From assembly GCF_000585215.1 (NCBI RefSeq), contig NZ_AONC01000050.1, positions 1 through 42,040 of the forward strand: a stretch of 42,040 nucleotides of DNA, written 5' to 3'. The notes under the pieces are model-generated. The model saw only the letters and a list, made by a program, of their open reading frames with translations. It searched no databases and was not told the origin of the DNA. A program made the translations under genes and the position numbers. Each line of letters begins with the position of its first letter. Position 1 is the first letter of the stretch. Shown here piece by piece: positions 29,701 to 41,449 of this stretch. This stretch comes from Imhoffiella purpurea. Its GTDB lineage: Bacteria > Pseudomonadota > Gammaproteobacteria > Chromatiales > Chromatiaceae.

Positions 29701-30016
29701 GTTCGGCGTGTTTCAAAAGGTGACACAAGCGCCCCAAGAGTTGACGCCCGTCTCATTGGTGCGAGCGACTTCTGCACGCGGGAAGCCGTCACCGAACGCT
29801 CGTTGGCCGAACGACCGCAAAGGACGCTTTGCTGACACTGGCGGGCACGCTCCGGATCTGCCCGGCCATGAACCCTGATCCTCACGTTGCGATCCGACCA
29901 AAAGCGTCAGCAACACAAGGAAAAGCGAACCTACGGACGGTTACCGTGAAGAATGCGCTGCGCAGGAGACAAACTGACCCTGACCGCCGGGCGGCCTCAC
30001 AAGTGCGCGGCCTCGC
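29701..30016. other. Noncoding stretch, probable gene debris
   Basis: These 316 bases lie between the protease remnant and the GNAT toxin gene. I see no convincing gene on either strand, no clear promoter and no tandem repeat. Its lower GC and patchy composition compared with neighbouring genes suggest decayed accessory DNA. Confidence 0.5.
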
Positions 30017-30520
30017 TCAACTGAGAAGTTTACGGAAAGTCGCGATCGGAGCGATGAGCTGGAGCGGATTGGAGTCGAAGGCCGTGAATCCGTGGTGGCG
30101 ATAGAAGGTTGCTGCCTCGTCGTCCTTGGCATCGACCACCAGGGCAAAGACTGCGATTTCCGAGCGTAGGGCGCGCATCGCCGCGTTGAGTAGGAGCGCA
30201 CCCCCGAGTCCGCAGCCCTGGAAGCGCTGATCGATGGCAAATCGCCCGATGCGGGCCGCCGGTACCGAGGGGTAATGGGGCAGTCGGCCTGCGACCTCGG
30301 GGGGAAGATCGGAGACCGGAACATCGGCTGCCGACAGCGTGTAGTAGCCCGCGATCCGTCCAGTGGCCTTATCCAGCGCTACGTAGCAGACGCTGACCCG
30401 GCGGCGCACATCCTGGCTGGCCTGGGCCTTGAGGTAACGATCCAACGGCTCGCTGCCGCAGCAAAAGTCCGAGCGATCCTCTTTGCCGAGAAGCCCGATC
30501 TCGAAGGGGCGATCCGTCAT
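30017..30520 (-). CDS. GNAT-family toxin of a TacA/TacT-type system
   Basis: The 167-residue acetyltransferase resembles TacT/AtaT toxins, which acetylate the amino group of charged tRNAs and block translation. The family N terminus with a Phe/Cys-Cys-Gly-x-x-x-Leu-Asp pattern (FCCGSEPLDRYL, 19-30) is followed by the acetyl-CoA-binding RFQGCGLGGALL (99-110) and YRHHGF with Tyr140. It overlaps the upstream antitoxin gene by four bases (ATGA). The start ATG at 30520 is fixed by that coupling. The exact tRNA target cannot be read from sequence. Confidence 0.9.
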   Translation of the reverse strand: MTDRPFEIGLLGKEDRSDFCCGSEPLDRYLKAQASQDVRRRVSVCYVALDKATGRIAGYYTLSAADVPVSDLPPEVAGRLPHYPSVPAARIGRFAIDQRFQGCGLGGALLLNAAMRALRSEIAVFALVVDAKDDEAATFYRHHGFTAFDSNPLQLIAPIATFRKLLS

Positions 30521-30792
30521 GGTTGACCGATCAGTGCCTCATGAGCGGCACGCGCGCGCGCCAAAGCAGGCGTCGGCTGCGGGGGATTCAGCAACAGCTC
30601 CACGAAACGGCGTTGGTCCTCGACGGACAAGCGTACCGTCGACGCCTCCTCCAAGGTCCTGCGTGCCGCCGTCTCTGCCGCAGCGACGACGAACTCGCTC
30701 ACCGAGCTGCCTTGCAGCTCTGCGGCCCGCTGTACCAGGACGAGGGTATCCGGTTTGACCCGGGCCTCGATACGTTTGGACTTTGCCTTCAT
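30517..30792 (-). CDS. DUF1778 (TacA-type) ribbon-helix-helix antitoxin
   Basis: This 91-residue protein has an N-terminal ribbon-helix-helix (about 1-50: KSKRIEARVKPDTLVLVQRAA and SVSEFVVAAAETAA) followed by a C-terminal toxin-wrapping tail (LSVEDQRRFVELLLNPPQP). DUF1778 antitoxins neutralise partner GNAT toxins and repress their own promoter. It is upstream of and coupled to the toxin gene, the standard order for this family. A palindrome overlaps a candidate -10 element just before it. Confidence 0.92.
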   Translation of the reverse strand: MKAKSKRIEARVKPDTLVLVQRAAELQGSSVSEFVVAAAETAARRTLEEASTVRLSVEDQRRFVELLLNPPQPTPALARARAAHEALIGQP

Positions 30793-30820
30793 CGTCGTCT
30801 CGCTCTATGAACATGATGAA

Positions 30821-30844
30821 ATTGTACGGTAAAAGCCCCGTACA
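30821..30844 (-). promoter_or_regulatory. Palindromic operator overlapping the -10 of the toxin-antitoxin operon
   Basis: TGTACGG (30823-30829) and CCGTACA (30838-30844) form a perfect 7-bp inverted repeat with an 8-bp spacer. On the minus strand the promoter-proximal arm overlaps a TACAAT -10-like hexamer (30821-30826), about 29 bp before the antitoxin start. Binding by the ribbon-helix-helix antitoxin is an inference from placement and from how this family autoregulates. Confidence 0.65.
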
Positions 30845-31096
30845 TAGCGAGAGTGCTCAACGATCCCTTCGCTGTAGTTTCGCAAGCCCGTGCTGTGATC
30901 GCGGTTCGCGAAAACGACTGTTTCTGCGAGATCTTGAATCTCAGAAGAGGCGCGCTCAGCGGACGCTCAGGTCGGATGAGCCAGTGACCGGTCCTGGGAC
31001 AAGGCCGACGCATTCAGACCGCCATTGGCAGCCTCTTTCGCTCGGTCAGGCTCTCGCAAGGGCCGAGACCACCGATGCGCCTCAGGCGCCCCCCAA
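30845..31096. other. Noncoding gap between the antitoxin promoter and mnmG
   Basis: Together with the operator this makes a 304-bp gap between the antitoxin start and the mnmG stop. I see no gene-like reading frame, clear terminator or repeat. Like the stretch at 29701-30016 it looks like accessory or decayed DNA. Confidence 0.5.
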
Positions 31097-32971
31097 CTAG
31101 CCGGCCTGTCGCTTGAGATGGATGAGTAAGAGCGACACCGCCGCCGGAGTCACGCCTGGGATGCGCGCCGCCTGACCCACGGTTGTCGGTCGAACCCGAT
31201 TGAATTTCTCGCGCACCTCGACCGAGAGCCCCCGCACCTGATCGAAATCGAAGTCGTCGGGCAGCACCTTGGCCTCCTGCTCGCGCTGACGCTCGATCTC
31301 GGCGCGCTGTCGGGCGATGTAGCCGTCGTAGCGCGACTGGATCTCCAGTTGCTCGGCGACCTCGGGCGCCAGCGGCTCGGGCGGATCGCCGATCAGCGCC
31401 CGGATGCCGGCATGATCGACGTTCGGACGCGCCAGCAGGTCCAGCGCCCGCGACTCGCGGCGCAGCGGCTCGCCGAGCACCCGGGCGGCGAGGGACTGAT
31501 CGAGCGTCTCGGGCCGCACCCAGGTGTCACGCAGTCGCTGCCGCTCGCGCTCGATCGACTCGCGCTTGCCCTCGAAGAACCGCCATTGCTCCTCGCCGAC
31601 CAGCCCCAGATCCCGCCCGACCTCGGTCAGGCGCAGATCGGCATTGTCTTCGCGAAGCATGAGCCGGTACTCAGCACGGCTGGTGAACATGCGGTAGGGT
31701 TCGTTGGTCCCACGGGTGATGAGATCGTCGACCATGACGCCGATGTAGGCCTGATCGCGATAGGGCGACCAGGGCTCGCGCCCCTGGACCTGGAGCGCCG
31801 CGTTGGCACCGGCGAGCAGTCCCTGGGCGGCAGCCTCCTCGTAGCCGGTGGTGCCGTTGATCTGTCCGGCGAAGAAGAGTCCCTGGACGAAGCGGGTCTC
31901 CAAGGAAGGCTTGAGATCGCGCGGATCGAAGAAGTCGTATTCGATCGCGTAGCCGGGCCGGGTCAGATGGGCCTGCTCGAAGCCGACGATGGAGCGCACC
32001 AGCGCCTCCTGGATGTCGTAGGGCAGGCTGGTGGAGATGCCGTTGGGATAGACCTCGTGGGTGGTGAGCCCCTCGGGTTCGACGAAGATCTGATGCGAGC
32101 TCTTGTCGGCGAAACGGACGATCTTGTCCTCGATCGAGGGACAGTAGCGCGGCCCCACACCCTCGATCACGCCGGTGAAGAGCGGCGAGCGCGACAGCCC
32201 GGAGCGGATGATCTCGTGCGTGCGCTCGCTGGTATGGGTGATGTGGCAGCTGACCTGACGCGGATGGTCCTCCGCACGGCCCATGAAGGAGAAGACCGGG
32301 ACCGGATCGTCGCCGGGCTGTTCGGTCATGCGGCCGAAGTCGATGCTGCGGGCGTCGATGCGCGGCGGGGTGCCCGTTTTGAGACGTTCGACACGAAATG
32401 GCAGCTCGCGCAGCCGCTTGGCCAGCGCATTGGACGGTGGATCGCCCGCGCGACCGCCCTCATAGTTGGAGAGACCCACATGGATACGACCGCCGAGGAA
32501 GGTCCCGACCGTCAGCACCACGGCGGGAGCCATGAAGCGCAGCCCCATCTGGGTCTGGACGCCGACGACGCGATCCTGCTCGACGATGAGGTCGTCGACC
32601 GCCTGCTGGAAGATCGAGAGCCCAGGCTGATTCTCCACCGCCGAACGCACGGCCGCCTTGTAGAGCAGACGGTCCGCCTGGGCGCGAGTGGCACGCACGG
32701 CCGCGCCCTTGCTGGCATTGAGGATGCGGAACTGGATTCCGCCCCGATCGGCGGCACGCCCCATGAGCCCGCCGAGCGCGTCGATCTCCTTGACCAGATG
32801 CCCCTTGCCGATGCCGCCGATCGCCGGGTTGCAGCTCATCTGACCGATGGTCTCGATGTTCTGGGTGAGCAGCAATGTGCGGGCGCCGCAACGCGCCGCA
32901 GCCAGTGCCGCCTCGGTCCCGGCGTGGCCGCCGCCGACGACCAGGACATCGTATCGATCGCTCGCAAACAT
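31097..32971 (-). CDS. mnmG: tRNA uridine-5-carboxymethylaminomethyl modification enzyme MnmG
   Basis: MnmG (GidA), with MnmE, installs the cmnm5 group on wobble uridine 34 of several tRNAs using FAD, NADH and methylene-tetrahydrofolate. The 624-residue protein has the FAD dinucleotide fold [12 protein letters not shown] at 11-22, the [21 protein letters not shown] segment with its flanking catalytic Cys in SCNPA, the second nucleotide site near [11 protein letters not shown], and the helical C-terminal MnmE-binding domain. Length matches the family (629). The upstream Shine-Dalgarno is weak. It is on the same strand as rsmG, from which it is separated by the accessory interval. Confidence 0.98.
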   Translation of the reverse strand: MFASDRYDVLVVGGGHAGTEAALAAARCGARTLLLTQNIETIGQMSCNPAIGGIGKGHLVKEIDALGGLMGRAADRGGIQFRILNASKGAAVRATRAQADRLLYKAAVRSAVENQPGLSIFQQAVDDLIVEQDRVVGVQTQMGLRFMAPAVVLTVGTFLGGRIHVGLSNYEGGRAGDPPSNALAKRLRELPFRVERLKTGTPPRIDARSIDFGRMTEQPGDDPVPVFSFMGRAEDHPRQVSCHITHTSERTHEIIRSGLSRSPLFTGVIEGVGPRYCPSIEDKIVRFADKSSHQIFVEPEGLTTHEVYPNGISTSLPYDIQEALVRSIVGFEQAHLTRPGYAIEYDFFDPRDLKPSLETRFVQGLFFAGQINGTTGYEEAAAQGLLAGANAALQVQGREPWSPYRDQAYIGVMVDDLITRGTNEPYRMFTSRAEYRLMLREDNADLRLTEVGRDLGLVGEEQWRFFEGKRESIERERQRLRDTWVRPETLDQSLAARVLGEPLRRESRALDLLARPNVDHAGIRALIGDPPEPLAPEVAEQLEIQSRYDGYIARQRAEIERQREQEAKVLPDDFDFDQVRGLSVEVREKFNRVRPTTVGQAARIPGVTPAAVSLLLIHLKRQAG

Positions 32972-33001
32972 GAGAGGGAACCCGCTTCAGTGAAGCCTTT
33001 C

Positions 33002-33007
33002 AGTCTA
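33002..33007 (-). promoter_or_regulatory. Possible -10 element for mnmG
   Basis: TAGACT on the minus strand lies about 31 bp before the mnmG start in the 134-bp divergent gap with moxR. A matching -35 (CCGACG at 17 bp) is poor, so confidence is low. No DnaA-box cluster is seen in this gap. Confidence 0.33.
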
Positions 33008-33105
33008 ACCCAAATCGATGACCGCGTCGGAGTGTCCCGACCACTCGACGACGGGATATTTCCCATCGCCCCCTGCGGGCGCGAGCCGAGCGGAGCCAAG
33101 CATCC

Positions 33106-34050
33106 ATGAGCCTCACCCAACGCCAATTCACGCCGCGCGCCAATCTGGCCGAGACCATCCTCGACCGAGCGCGCACCGTCATCCTCGGCAAGGACCGGGA
33201 GCTCCGGCTCGCGCTCGCCTGTCTGCTGGCGCGCGGCCATCTGCTGATCGAGGATCTGCCCGGCGTCGGCAAGACCACCCTAGCCCACCTGCTGGCGCGC
33301 CTGCTGGGTCTGGACTATTCGCGCATCCAGTTCACCAGCGACCTGCTGCCGGCGGACGTCATCGGGGTCTCGGTCTACGACCGCGCGAGCGAGGGCTTCC
33401 GCTTCCACCAAGGGCCGATCTTCTCGCAGCTGGTCCTGGCCGACGAGATCAACCGGGCGACGCCAAAGGCCCAGAGCGCGCTCCTGGAGGCGATGGAGGA
33501 GCGCCAGGTCACGGTCGAGGGCGAGACCCGTCCGCTACCCGAGCCCTTCTTCGTCATCGCCACCCAGAACCCCCTGTTCCAGGTCGGCACCTTTCCGCTG
33601 CCCGAGTCCCAGCTCGACCGCTTCCTGATGCGCATCCATCTCGGCTACCCGGACGCCGAGCAGGAGAAGACATTGCTCGCGGGCGAGGACCGCCGCGCCA
33701 TGGTCGCCCGTCAGGCACCGGCGCTCGACAACGCCCAGTTGATCGCGCTCCAGGACGCGGTGTCGGAGGTCCATGCGGCGCGCCCCGTAATCGACTATGT
33801 GCACGCCATCCTCCAGTTCACCCGCGGCTCCGAGCGTTTCGCCTTCGGGCTCTCGCCCCGGGCCGGTCTCGGCATGCTGCACGCCGCCAAGGCCTGGGCC
33901 ATGATGGCCGATCGCGACTACGTGATCCCGGAGGACGTGCAGGCGGTACTGTCATCCTGCGCCGTTCACCGCCTGACCTCGGGCACCTCGGGACAAGGGG
34001 TCGGCGAGAACGAGATCGCGACCCATATCCTCGAACAGGTTCCGGTGTGA
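33106..34050 (+). CDS. MoxR-family AAA+ ATPase
   Basis: The 314-residue AAA+ protein has Walker A PGVGKTT at 52-58, Walker B LVLADEINR at 109-117 and the sensor-1 IATQNP segment. MoxR ATPases act as chaperone-like factors in assembly of metal or cell-envelope protein complexes. The frame opens after an AGCCAAGCATCC leader without a strong ribosome-binding site. Its stop overlaps the GTG start of the DUF58 gene, and the MoxR / DUF58 / transglutaminase trio is a conserved cluster. Confidence 0.94.
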   Translation: MSLTQRQFTPRANLAETILDRARTVILGKDRELRLALACLLARGHLLIEDLPGVGKTTLAHLLARLLGLDYSRIQFTSDLLPADVIGVSVYDRASEGFRFHQGPIFSQLVLADEINRATPKAQSALLEAMEERQVTVEGETRPLPEPFFVIATQNPLFQVGTFPLPESQLDRFLMRIHLGYPDAEQEKTLLAGEDRRAMVARQAPALDNAQLIALQDAVSEVHAARPVIDYVHAILQFTRGSERFAFGLSPRAGLGMLHAAKAWAMMADRDYVIPEDVQAVLSSCAVHRLTSGTSGQGVGENEIATHILEQVPV

Positions 34051-35015
34051 CCCTTCGAGAGCGGGCGGCAGCCCGCATCCGCCGCGGCTTCGAGGGACTG
34101 CTGCGCCGGGTGCCGTGCGACCCGGACGGGGTGGCGCGGGTACGGGCACGACAGATCTACATCCTGCCGACCAGAACCGGGATGCTCTACGCCAGCGTGC
34201 TCATGCTGATGCTGCTGGGGTCGCTCAACTATCAGAACAACCTGGGCCTGCTCTTCACCTTCTTCCTCGCCTCGGTCGGCGTGGTGGCCATGCATCATGC
34301 CTGGTTCGACCTGCTCGGACTCGCCGTGCAGATTCGAAGCGGGGCGCCCGTCTTCGCCGGAGAGACGGCCCAGTTCGAGGTCTCGCTGCGATCGGAACGT
34401 CCACGCTACGACATCCGCGTCCTCAAGGATCGCCAGGGACCCGAACCGCAATACATCCCGCCAGGGGATCGGCGCTCGGTCCATCTCCCGCTCGCGACCC
34501 GCAGCCGGGGACCGCTGCGGCTCGTGGATCTGACCATCGAGACCCGCCATCCCATGGGACTCTTCCGCGCCTGGTGCCACATCGCCACGGACGCGACGAC
34601 GCTCGTCTATCCTCAACCCGCCGCTCAGGCCCCGCCGCCCGCCTCGGACGCCGGAGACGAGCGACGCCCGCATCGTCATCGTGGCGAGGGCGCCGAGGAC
34701 TATCAGGGATCGCGCGGCTACCGGCCGGGAGACTCGCCGCGTCATGTCGACTGGAAGGCATTCGCCCGCGAGCGCGGCTTGCAGGTCAAGCTCTACGCTG
34801 GCGACCAGGGGCAGGAGATCTGGCTCGACTGGTCGCACCTCGGCGCGACGGACACCGAGACGCGCCTGAGTCTGCTGGCACGCCAGGTACTGGACGCCGC
34901 CGGCGCCCGGATCCGTTTCGGTCTGCGCCTGCCCGGTGCCGTCGAGGGACTCGATCGTGGGGCGGCCCACACCCAGCGCTGCCTGAGCCGGCTGGCGCTG
35001 TACGGATACGAGTAG
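34047..35015 (+). CDS. DUF58 domain-containing protein
   Basis: The protein of 322 residues starts with a GTG overlapping the moxR stop by four bases. Two membrane helices lie at about 44-60 and 66-84, then a beta-rich region, then the diagnostic DUF58 motif RGYRPGDSPRHVDWKAFAR at about 223-241 at the start of a von Willebrand A-like fold. DUF58 proteins always accompany MoxR ATPases; their role is not biochemically settled. A His/Arg-rich segment (207-213) precedes the motif. Confidence 0.92.
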   Translation: MTLRERAAARIRRGFEGLLRRVPCDPDGVARVRARQIYILPTRTGMLYASVLMLMLLGSLNYQNNLGLLFTFFLASVGVVAMHHAWFDLLGLAVQIRSGAPVFAGETAQFEVSLRSERPRYDIRVLKDRQGPEPQYIPPGDRRSVHLPLATRSRGPLRLVDLTIETRHPMGLFRAWCHIATDATTLVYPQPAAQAPPPASDAGDERRPHRHRGEGAEDYQGSRGYRPGDSPRHVDWKAFARERGLQVKLYAGDQGQEIWLDWSHLGATDTETRLSLLARQVLDAAGARIRFGLRLPGAVEGLDRGAAHTQRCLSRLALYGYE

Positions 35016-35024
35016 AGACGCGAT

Positions 35025-37022
35025 ATGGCCAAGACGAAGACCATTCCACCGCATGAGCGCCCGGAACAGGGCCAGGTGCTCTGGACCAGCCTGCTGGTGA
35101 TCGCCGCCGGGCTGCCTCTCACGTCCTATCTGGATTGGCAGATCCGCGTCTTCCTCGGCCTGGTGATCGCGGTGCGGCTCGCCAGCCTGCGCTGGCCGGC
35201 CGCCCTCCCCGGAGGGGCACTGCGCGCACTGCTCACCGTCGCCGGCGTCGCCAACTGTCTACACGCCAACCACACCCTGGTCGGACAGGACGGCGGGACC
35301 GCGCTCCTGACCACCATGCTGGCGCTCAAGCTGTTGGAGCTGAAGACCCGGCGCGACCTGCGTCTGACCCTCATCCTGATCGGCTTCCTGATCGTCGCCC
35401 AGTTCCTCTTCGACCAGGCATTCGGCCTGGCCGTCTATCTCGCCCTGGTCGCACTGGGACTGGTCGCGCTGCTGATCGATCTCAATGGGGGGCTCGAAGA
35501 CCGCCGGCTACGCTCGGCGATCGCGGTCGGAGCACGACTCTCGCTCCAGGCGGTTCCGCTGACACTGGTGCTCTTCCTGCTGTTCCCGCGACTGACCGCA
35601 CCGCTCTGGAACCTTGGCCTCGACGACAGCGAACGCGGCCGGATGGGGATGTCGGACACCATGGAGCCGGGCCGCATCAGCGAACTGGTCATCAACGGCG
35701 AACTCGCCTTCCGGGTGCGCTTCGACGGCCAGCCGCCGGCCTCGGACGCGCGCTATTGGCGCGGCCCGGTGCTGTGGGCGATGGACGGACGACGCTGGTC
35801 GCCCGGCAACCCGCCGGCGAATACCACCAAGCAAGACCCGCTGCTGGAGTCGGGGGAAACGCTGGACTACGAGGTGCTGCTCGAGGAAACCAACCAGAAA
35901 TGGCTGTTCGCGCTCGACGTGCCGGTGAGTGCGCCCGAGAACGCATTCATCGCCGACGATCTACAGCTCGTCTCGCGCGAGCGCATCAACGGTATCAAAC
36001 GCTACCGGGTGCGATCCGCGCTCGACTATCGCACCGCGATGCCAGGAGCGGCACGGCGCGACTATGGGCTGCAGCTTCCGCCCAACATCACCCAGCGCAT
36101 GCGCGATCTGGTCGCCGACTGGCGCGCTCGGTCCAACGGCGACTGGGACCTGGTGCGGCACGGGCTCGACTATCTGAACCGTGAGGAATTCCACTACACC
36201 TTGCAGCCGCCGGCCCTGGGCGCGAATCCGGCGGACGAGTTCCTGTTCGAGACCCGCCGTGGATTCTGCGAGCACTATGCCAGCGCCTTCGCCCTACTGA
36301 TGCGCATCGCCGGCATCCCGTCGCGAATCGTGCTGGGCTATCTCGGTGGAGAGCAGAACCGGTTCGGGGACTACTGGGCGGTCTGGCAGTCCGACGCCCA
36401 TGCCTGGGTCGAGGTACTGATCGACGGACGCGGCTGGGTCCGGGTGGACCCGACCTCCGCCATCGATCCGTCCCGCGTCGACAACCGAGGCGCCACCCGT
36501 CTGCTCGGAGCGGCCTCCTCGATCCGCTTCGACCTCCACGAGGCCGACCGGCTGGCACGCCTGGTCAAGGGCCTGCGGCTCTTCGCCGACAGCCTGGACG
36601 CGGCCTGGCAGAACTGGGTGCTGGACTTCTCGCTCGAAGACCAATATGCCTTGCTCGACCGCTTCGGGCTCGCCGACCTGGGCGAGTACGGCATCGCCGG
36701 ACTCATGATCCTGGCGGCCTCGCTGTCGCTGGGACTGGTGATGCTCGCCATGCTGCGCGGCGAGCGTCGGCTCGATCCGCTCGACGCCCAGTACCAGCGC
36801 TTCTGCCAGCGACTTTCCCGCGCCGGACTGCCGCGCAGCCCCCATGAGGGTCCCAGCGACTACGGCCGGCGGGTGGCCCATCAGCGCCCCGACCTGGCGG
36901 CAAGCGTGGGCCGATTCCTCGCCCTCTATATCAAGGCCCGGTTCGGTCGAACGGAACAGAAAACGGCGGCCGACCGGCTCCGTCGCCTACTGCGCGGCTT
37001 CAGACCCAAACCCCGCCACTGA
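35025..37022 (+). CDS. TgpA-type membrane transglutaminase (DUF3488-transglutaminase)
   Basis: This 665-residue protein has an N-terminal set of about five to six membrane helices (about 20-190, DUF3488), a periplasmic region, and a transglutaminase-like core with Cys415 (RRGFCEHYASAF), His459 (SDAHAWVEV) and Asp475 (VRVDPTSAI) as a cysteine-protease-like triad. A further membrane helix (about 556-577) leads to a cytoplasmic DUF4129-like tail. Pseudomonas TgpA of this layout is essential and periplasmic. The gene begins 9 bp after the DUF58 stop, completing the operon. Confidence 0.94.
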   Translation: MAKTKTIPPHERPEQGQVLWTSLLVIAAGLPLTSYLDWQIRVFLGLVIAVRLASLRWPAALPGGALRALLTVAGVANCLHANHTLVGQDGGTALLTTMLALKLLELKTRRDLRLTLILIGFLIVAQFLFDQAFGLAVYLALVALGLVALLIDLNGGLEDRRLRSAIAVGARLSLQAVPLTLVLFLLFPRLTAPLWNLGLDDSERGRMGMSDTMEPGRISELVINGELAFRVRFDGQPPASDARYWRGPVLWAMDGRRWSPGNPPANTTKQDPLLESGETLDYEVLLEETNQKWLFALDVPVSAPENAFIADDLQLVSRERINGIKRYRVRSALDYRTAMPGAARRDYGLQLPPNITQRMRDLVADWRARSNGDWDLVRHGLDYLNREEFHYTLQPPALGANPADEFLFETRRGFCEHYASAFALLMRIAGIPSRIVLGYLGGEQNRFGDYWAVWQSDAHAWVEVLIDGRGWVRVDPTSAIDPSRVDNRGATRLLGAASSIRFDLHEADRLARLVKGLRLFADSLDAAWQNWVLDFSLEDQYALLDRFGLADLGEYGIAGLMILAASLSLGLVMLAMLRGERRLDPLDAQYQRFCQRLSRAGLPRSPHEGPSDYGRRVAHQRPDLAASVGRFLALYIKARFGRTEQKTAADRLRRLLRGFRPKPRH

Positions 37023-37158
37023 CCGGAAAACAGCTGCCCCGACATCCAAGCCTTCGGGCATCTTCCAAACAGGGAAACGGCGACATGCCGGACACCGGCT
37101 TGTTGCCCCGTCCCGTCTCGCCGATACTGGTGTCGAGCACCCCAGGGAGTTTCATGAC

Positions 37159-37791
37159 ATGCCGCTTCCCTTGCGCAACCCGGACCGGCACACCTACGCC
37201 GACTATCTCGGATGGCCCGAGGATCAACGCTTCGAGCTGATCGAGGGTGTGGCGTACGCCATGGCGCCCACGCCGACCAGACAGCACCAGCGGCTCGTCG
37301 GCGAGCTTTTCCGAGTCATTGCCGACGCCTTGGAGGGAAGCGGCTGCGAGGTCAATATCGCACCCTTCGATGTCCGTCTCCCGGAGGGGGACGAAGCGGA
37401 CGGGGACATCGACACCCTGGTCCAACCGGATATCAGCGTGGTGTGCGATCCGGCCAAGCTGGACGACAGGGGATGCCGCGGGGCACCCGACTGGATCGTC
37501 GAGGTGCTGTCCCCGGCGACCGCCGGCCACGATCAGGTCCGCAAGCTCTCGCTCTACGAGCGCCACGGCGTCAAGGAATACTGGCTGGTCCATCCGGTCG
37601 ACCGGGTGGTGATCATCTACCGGCTGGAAGCGGGTGCCTACGGGCGCCCGGGGGTCTCAGAGCTTCTGGGCCGCTCGACCTGCCAGGTCTGTTCCGGCGC
37701 GGAGGTCGACTGGGAACGCGTCGTCAAGGGTCTGCCTGATACGCCCAGCACCAGCCGAGGTATTCCGCCCGCACGCCCAAGTCAGAGCTGA
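37159..37791 (+). CDS. Uma2 family (PD-(D/E)XK-like) protein
   Basis: The 210-residue protein has the Uma2 core: RFELIEGVAYAM near 24-35, QPDISVV (89-95), WIVEVLSP (112-119) and the D125-x3-K129 pair followed by YERHGVKEYWLV. This is a restriction-endonuclease-like fold; Uma2 genes are abundant in cyanobacteria and some phototrophs and their function is unknown. The ATG at 37159 follows CAGGGAG. It lies 136 bp after the transglutaminase gene on the same strand and ends 30 bp from the convergent histidine kinase gene. Confidence 0.88.
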   Translation: MPLPLRNPDRHTYADYLGWPEDQRFELIEGVAYAMAPTPTRQHQRLVGELFRVIADALEGSGCEVNIAPFDVRLPEGDEADGDIDTLVQPDISVVCDPAKLDDRGCRGAPDWIVEVLSPATAGHDQVRKLSLYERHGVKEYWLVHPVDRVVIIYRLEAGAYGRPGVSELLGRSTCQVCSGAEVDWERVVKGLPDTPSTSRGIPPARPSQS

Positions 37792-37821
37792 TACATCTCG
37801 GACGGGCCGAGGCGCGCGCAC

Positions 37822-40260
<2,439 letters not shown>

Positions 40261-40561
40261 GGAAGAAGGGGCTGAGGATGGAAACAACGGATGCGGGCCG
40301 AATCCGATGGATCCAGGGTCCCTGCGTCGAACGGGCCTCCATCATAGCGATGCCCGCGGGCCTTGCCCAGATGCGGACCGGCCCCTTCACCTGCCTGACC
40401 TGTGATCGCCGCGACCGCCATGAGATCCATCGCGCACGGGGCCGCCGACCGCTGGGCCGGCTATCCGCCGATGCCGCCCGGTCAGGCCACGCCCGCGCAA
40501 GCCGACTGCTTGGCGAGGCTGATCCCGAGGCTCGCGATCCTCGCGGCGAACGGGCCGCCCA
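40261..40561. other. Intergenic region upstream of the histidine kinase gene
   Basis: This 301-bp gap separates the hydrolase and kinase genes, both on the minus strand. Apart from a candidate promoter I see nothing gene-like; the short frames here lack ribosome-binding sites and recognisable products. Confidence 0.5.
40341..40369 (-). promoter_or_regulatory. Candidate promoter of the histidine kinase gene
   Basis: On the minus strand TGGGCA (40364-40369) is followed by a 17-bp spacer and TATGAT (40341-40346), a fair sigma70 match about 81 bp before the kinase ATG. Confidence 0.48.
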
Positions 40562-41449
40562 TCATCGACGGCGCGGCCACTCGCCCATCGCTCGGCGCAG
40601 GAATGCAACCAGCGCCTCGGCATGCCGAGGCACGGCATCTCTGGAGTCGTGCCCGACGCCGGGAATGATCAGCAGCTCGGTCCGATCGTCGCGCCGGGCG
40701 GCATGGATGCGTCTGGCATCCGAGCAGGGAACGCGATCGTCGGCCTCGCCATGAATCAGCAGGGCGGGACAGGCCAGCGCGCGGATGCTGTTGCAGGGGG
40801 CGATGGTATCGAATTCGGCACCGATCCTGTGCTCGATGTAGCGCAGCAACAGCCTGCCGAGCGGCCACTCGGGGATGCGATGGGCACGCATCTGACGGCC
40901 CATCAGATCGGCGGGATGCGCGAATGCCGCGACGCTCACGACCGCGGCCGGCTCGCGGCGGCGGGCGGCCACCAGGAGTGCGGCCGCCGCGCCCACCGAG
41001 TGCCCGAGCAGCGCGATGCGCTCGGGGTCGACACCGGGTTCGCGCCTCAGCCAGTCGAGGCCATGCTCCAGGTCTTCGGCGAAACGCGGCAGGGAGGAGA
41101 ACTCGTCGCCGTCGCTGCGGCCGTGATTGCGCGCATCCAGCAGCAACACCGCGAAGTCGGCGCGATGGAGGACCGAGGCGAAGACCAGCATGTCCTCCGC
41201 GTTCCCGCCCCAGCCGTGCAGCACGATCACCGCCGGCGCCGGCCGAGCGGCGGCCGCAGCAGGTACCAGCCAGGCGAACAAATGCCTGCCGTTGACCGTG
41301 GGGATACGCTCCGGGCGGTAGGGAAGACCGACATCCGCCGGCGTTCCGCGCTCGATGATTCGGGGCGCGCGATAGGCACGGTGCACCGCCCACCGGGTCA
41401 GAGGCACCATCGCGACGAGGATGGCGGAAGTCAGGAGCAGTGCGTTCAA
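40562..41449 (-). CDS. Membrane-anchored alpha/beta hydrolase
   Basis: The 295-residue serine hydrolase has an N-terminal hydrophobic anchor (about 3-20), the oxyanion HGWGG (78-82), the nucleophile elbow GHSVG with Ser151, an acid in GEADDRVP (Asp237 or 238) and His267 in GVGHDS. It resembles lysophospholipase-like and prolyl-oligopeptidase-like hydrolases (YqkD/FrsA type); substrate unknown. It lies 301 bp upstream of the histidine kinase gene on the same strand. Confidence 0.88.
   Translation of the reverse strand: MNALLLTSAILVAMVPLTRWAVHRAYRAPRIIERGTPADVGLPYRPERIPTVNGRHLFAWLVPAAAAARPAPAVIVLHGWGGNAEDMLVFASVLHRADFAVLLLDARNHGRSDGDEFSSLPRFAEDLEHGLDWLRREPGVDPERIALLGHSVGAAAALLVAARRREPAAVVSVAAFAHPADLMGRQMRAHRIPEWPLGRLLLRYIEHRIGAEFDTIAPCNSIRALACPALLIHGEADDRVPCSDARRIHAARRDDRTELLIIPGVGHDSRDAVPRHAEALVAFLRRAMGEWPRRR

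Noticed and set aside
32972-33105. Possible replication origin upstream of mnmG, as in E. coli
   Set aside because: The gap is only 134 bp, GC-rich, and shows no DnaA-box cluster or AT-rich unwinding region.
40402-40668. Short plus-strand open frame of 88 codons upstream of the kinase gene
   Set aside because: No ribosome-binding site, overlaps the 3' end of the hydrolase gene and has no recognisable family.
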